A DNA stretch of 6,168 nt from an uncultured Prevotella sp. GTDB lineage: Bacteria; Bacteroidota; Bacteroidia; Bacteroidales; Bacteroidaceae. The notes below the pieces were generated by a model. That model did no database searches. It saw only the letters and a program-made list of their open reading frames with translations, and was not told the origin of the DNA. A program made the position numbers and the translations under genes. Shown piece by piece: positions 4,942 to 6,168 of this stretch (positions are counted from its first letter, which is position 1; the number at the start of each line of letters is the position of its first letter). The DNA lies in NCBI GenBank assembly GCA_905373605.1, contig CAJPTO010000188.1, positions 1 through 6,168 of the forward strand, given 5' to 3'.

Positions 4942-6141
4942 TTACAACTTAATGTATATCTTTCGTTTATACAACTGGTAACCAATGGCCCAATTCAGCG
5001 CGATGAACAGCAGCGAATAGACCAGCGAACCGCCGTAATCTCCAAAGACGGGTGCCAAGAGCTGCGAATAAACATAGCCTGTTACGTTCATCTGCTCATC
5101 GCCAACGGGGAAGGTGAAGGCCATAAAGACAATGGCGAAGAAGTCGCTAAGCACAAAAAGGAAGAGCGGATTGACGCCAAACACTTCGAAAAACTTGCTC
5201 CAACGACGCTTTCCCTTCACATCGATTATCCATGTGAGCAGGGCTAAGAGCATGGATGCCAGTCCGCAAGTCACCAATACGTAGGTGGGCGACCACACTT
5301 TCTTGTTGATGGGGCAGCCATAGCTGAGCAAATAGCCCGCAAAGAGCAGCGATGTGCCCACCACAAAGAGGGGAACCACCTTGGTTAGGGTGATGCTTGT
5401 GGGTGCATCCAGCTGTTGGTGTGCAGCATCTGCCTTGCGAAAGAGCAGGCCACCGATGAGAAATCCCAGCACGGTGTGGGCTATCGAGGGCAGTGTGCTA
5501 AGCAATCCTTCGGGGTCGATGCCGTTGTCGCTGTACAGATGTGCCTTGGTAAGCACGGCACGGTCTACAATAGAGAGGATGTTTGTTTCATCGTAAGCGA
5601 ACCCGTTGCCTGCCATCAGCAGCACAAAATAGCCAACAAGCAGGCCGCCAACGATGTAAGGCAGGTGCTTATGCCGAACGGTGATGGCCAAAAGGGCGGT
5701 GATGCCGTAGCAAATGGCCAGCCTGGCAAGCACTCCTGTTAAGCGAATTGTGTCGAAAGAGCATACCATGCGCCTCAATTGTGCGGGCAAGTCGGCTCCT
5801 TCCAGCGGCGCGTTCCAGCGTCTACAGAACGCGGAGAACCACACAATGGCCAGACCCACGAGGTAGATAAGCACCATGCGCTTCACGATTTTATAAACCG
5901 TGGCGCGGTTACAAGCGAAATCAAACTTGCGCATGGCGATGTAAATGCACATCCCCATCACACACATGAAGAAAGGAAAAACAAGGTCGGTGGGTGTCAA
6001 TCCGTTCCATTCGGCATGCTCCAGTGGCGCATACATGTAGCTCCAACTGCCTGGATTGTTCACCGTTATCATGCCCGCGATGGTTATTCCGCGCAAGATG
6101 TCGATGGATAAAATTCTGTTGGTGGTTTTATTCTTTTCCAT
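4942..6141 (-). CDS. nagX: NagX/HGSNAT-like integral membrane protein (DUF5009-type, putative acyltransferase)
   Basis: The 399-residue inner-membrane protein has about ten hydrophobic helices, at roughly 10-28, 51-70, 88-106, 132-155, 160-178, 216-234, 254-273, 284-306, 320-343 and 370-390. It belongs to the COG4299 family, which includes bacterial NagX and human heparan-alpha-glucosaminide N-acetyltransferase (HGSNAT). The N-terminal signature SIDILRGITIAGMITVN (12-28) is present. So is HAEWNGLTPTDLVFPFF (42-58), in which His42 aligns with the active-site histidine of HGSNAT. Further family motifs are DPEGLLSTLPSIA (209-221), KVWSPTYVL (281-289) and FGVNPLFLFV (321-330). The biochemical role of bacterial NagX is unsettled; its usual company is GlcNAc or chitin utilisation genes, which fits its place upstream of the kinase and murQ. 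Acetyl transfer to a sugar across the membrane is inference. Only 27 bp of A/T-rich leader lies before the start, so its promoter is mostly out of view. A 258-bp repeat-rich gap separates it from the kinase gene. Confidence 0.9.
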   Translation of the reverse strand: MEKNKTTNRILSIDILRGITIAGMITVNNPGSWSYMYAPLEHAEWNGLTPTDLVFPFFMCVMGMCIYIAMRKFDFACNRATVYKIVKRMVLIYLVGLAIVWFSAFCRRWNAPLEGADLPAQLRRMVCSFDTIRLTGVLARLAICYGITALLAITVRHKHLPYIVGGLLVGYFVLLMAGNGFAYDETNILSIVDRAVLTKAHLYSDNGIDPEGLLSTLPSIAHTVLGFLIGGLLFRKADAAHQQLDAPTSITLTKVVPLFVVGTSLLFAGYLLSYGCPINKKVWSPTYVLVTCGLASMLLALLTWIIDVKGKRRWSKFFEVFGVNPLFLFVLSDFFAIVFMAFTFPVGDEQMNVTGYVYSQLLAPVFGDYGGSLVYSLLFIALNWAIGYQLYKRKIYIKL

Positions 6142-6168
6142 AGTCGGGGTGTTTGTATTTATTTGTAG

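Overview
The window looks like a chromosomal segment of a Bacteroidales bacterium, most likely Prevotella or a close relative, at roughly 50% G+C. The evidence is indirect: a GH92 mannosidase, a NagX/HGSNAT-like membrane protein, a BadF-type sugar kinase and a short-form MurQ sit together, there are few recognisable Shine-Dalgarno sites, and the intergenic regions hold degenerate octanucleotide repeats. No rRNA, tRNA, CRISPR array or transposase gene was seen.

All five genes lie on the minus strand, so transcription runs from high to low coordinates. In that order they are: a ten-helix NagX/HGSNAT-like protein (4942-6141); a BadF/BadG-type N-acetylhexosamine kinase, probably the MurNAc kinase MurK (3832-4683); MurQ, N-acetylmuramic acid 6-phosphate etherase (2757-3578); a secreted two-domain hydrolase joining a class C beta-lactamase/AmiE-like domain to an SGNH/GDSL esterase domain (886-2736); and the N-terminal third of a GH92 alpha-mannosidase that runs off the left edge (1-703).

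The central genes read as a salvage route for bacterial wall amino sugars. The secreted hydrolase could remove stem peptides and ester groups from muropeptides. MurNAc would then enter the cytoplasm through a transporter not seen here, the kinase would make MurNAc-6-phosphate, and MurQ would split it to GlcNAc-6-phosphate and D-lactate. NagX-type proteins often travel with GlcNAc-use genes. The GH92 enzyme suggests parallel scavenging of host or yeast mannosides. MurQ is the most secure function; the substrates of the hydrolase and the membrane protein are inferred.

Three of the four intergenic gaps contain structured non-coding DNA. The gap between the kinase gene and murQ holds a 202-bp MITE/REPIN-like element with inverted ends of about 56 bp. 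The gaps before the kinase and before the GH92 gene hold arrays of related 8-bp repeats built on an AGTT core, one ending 2 bp from a start codon and one running into a stop codon. These repeats and the hydrolase fusion are the items most worth a second look.
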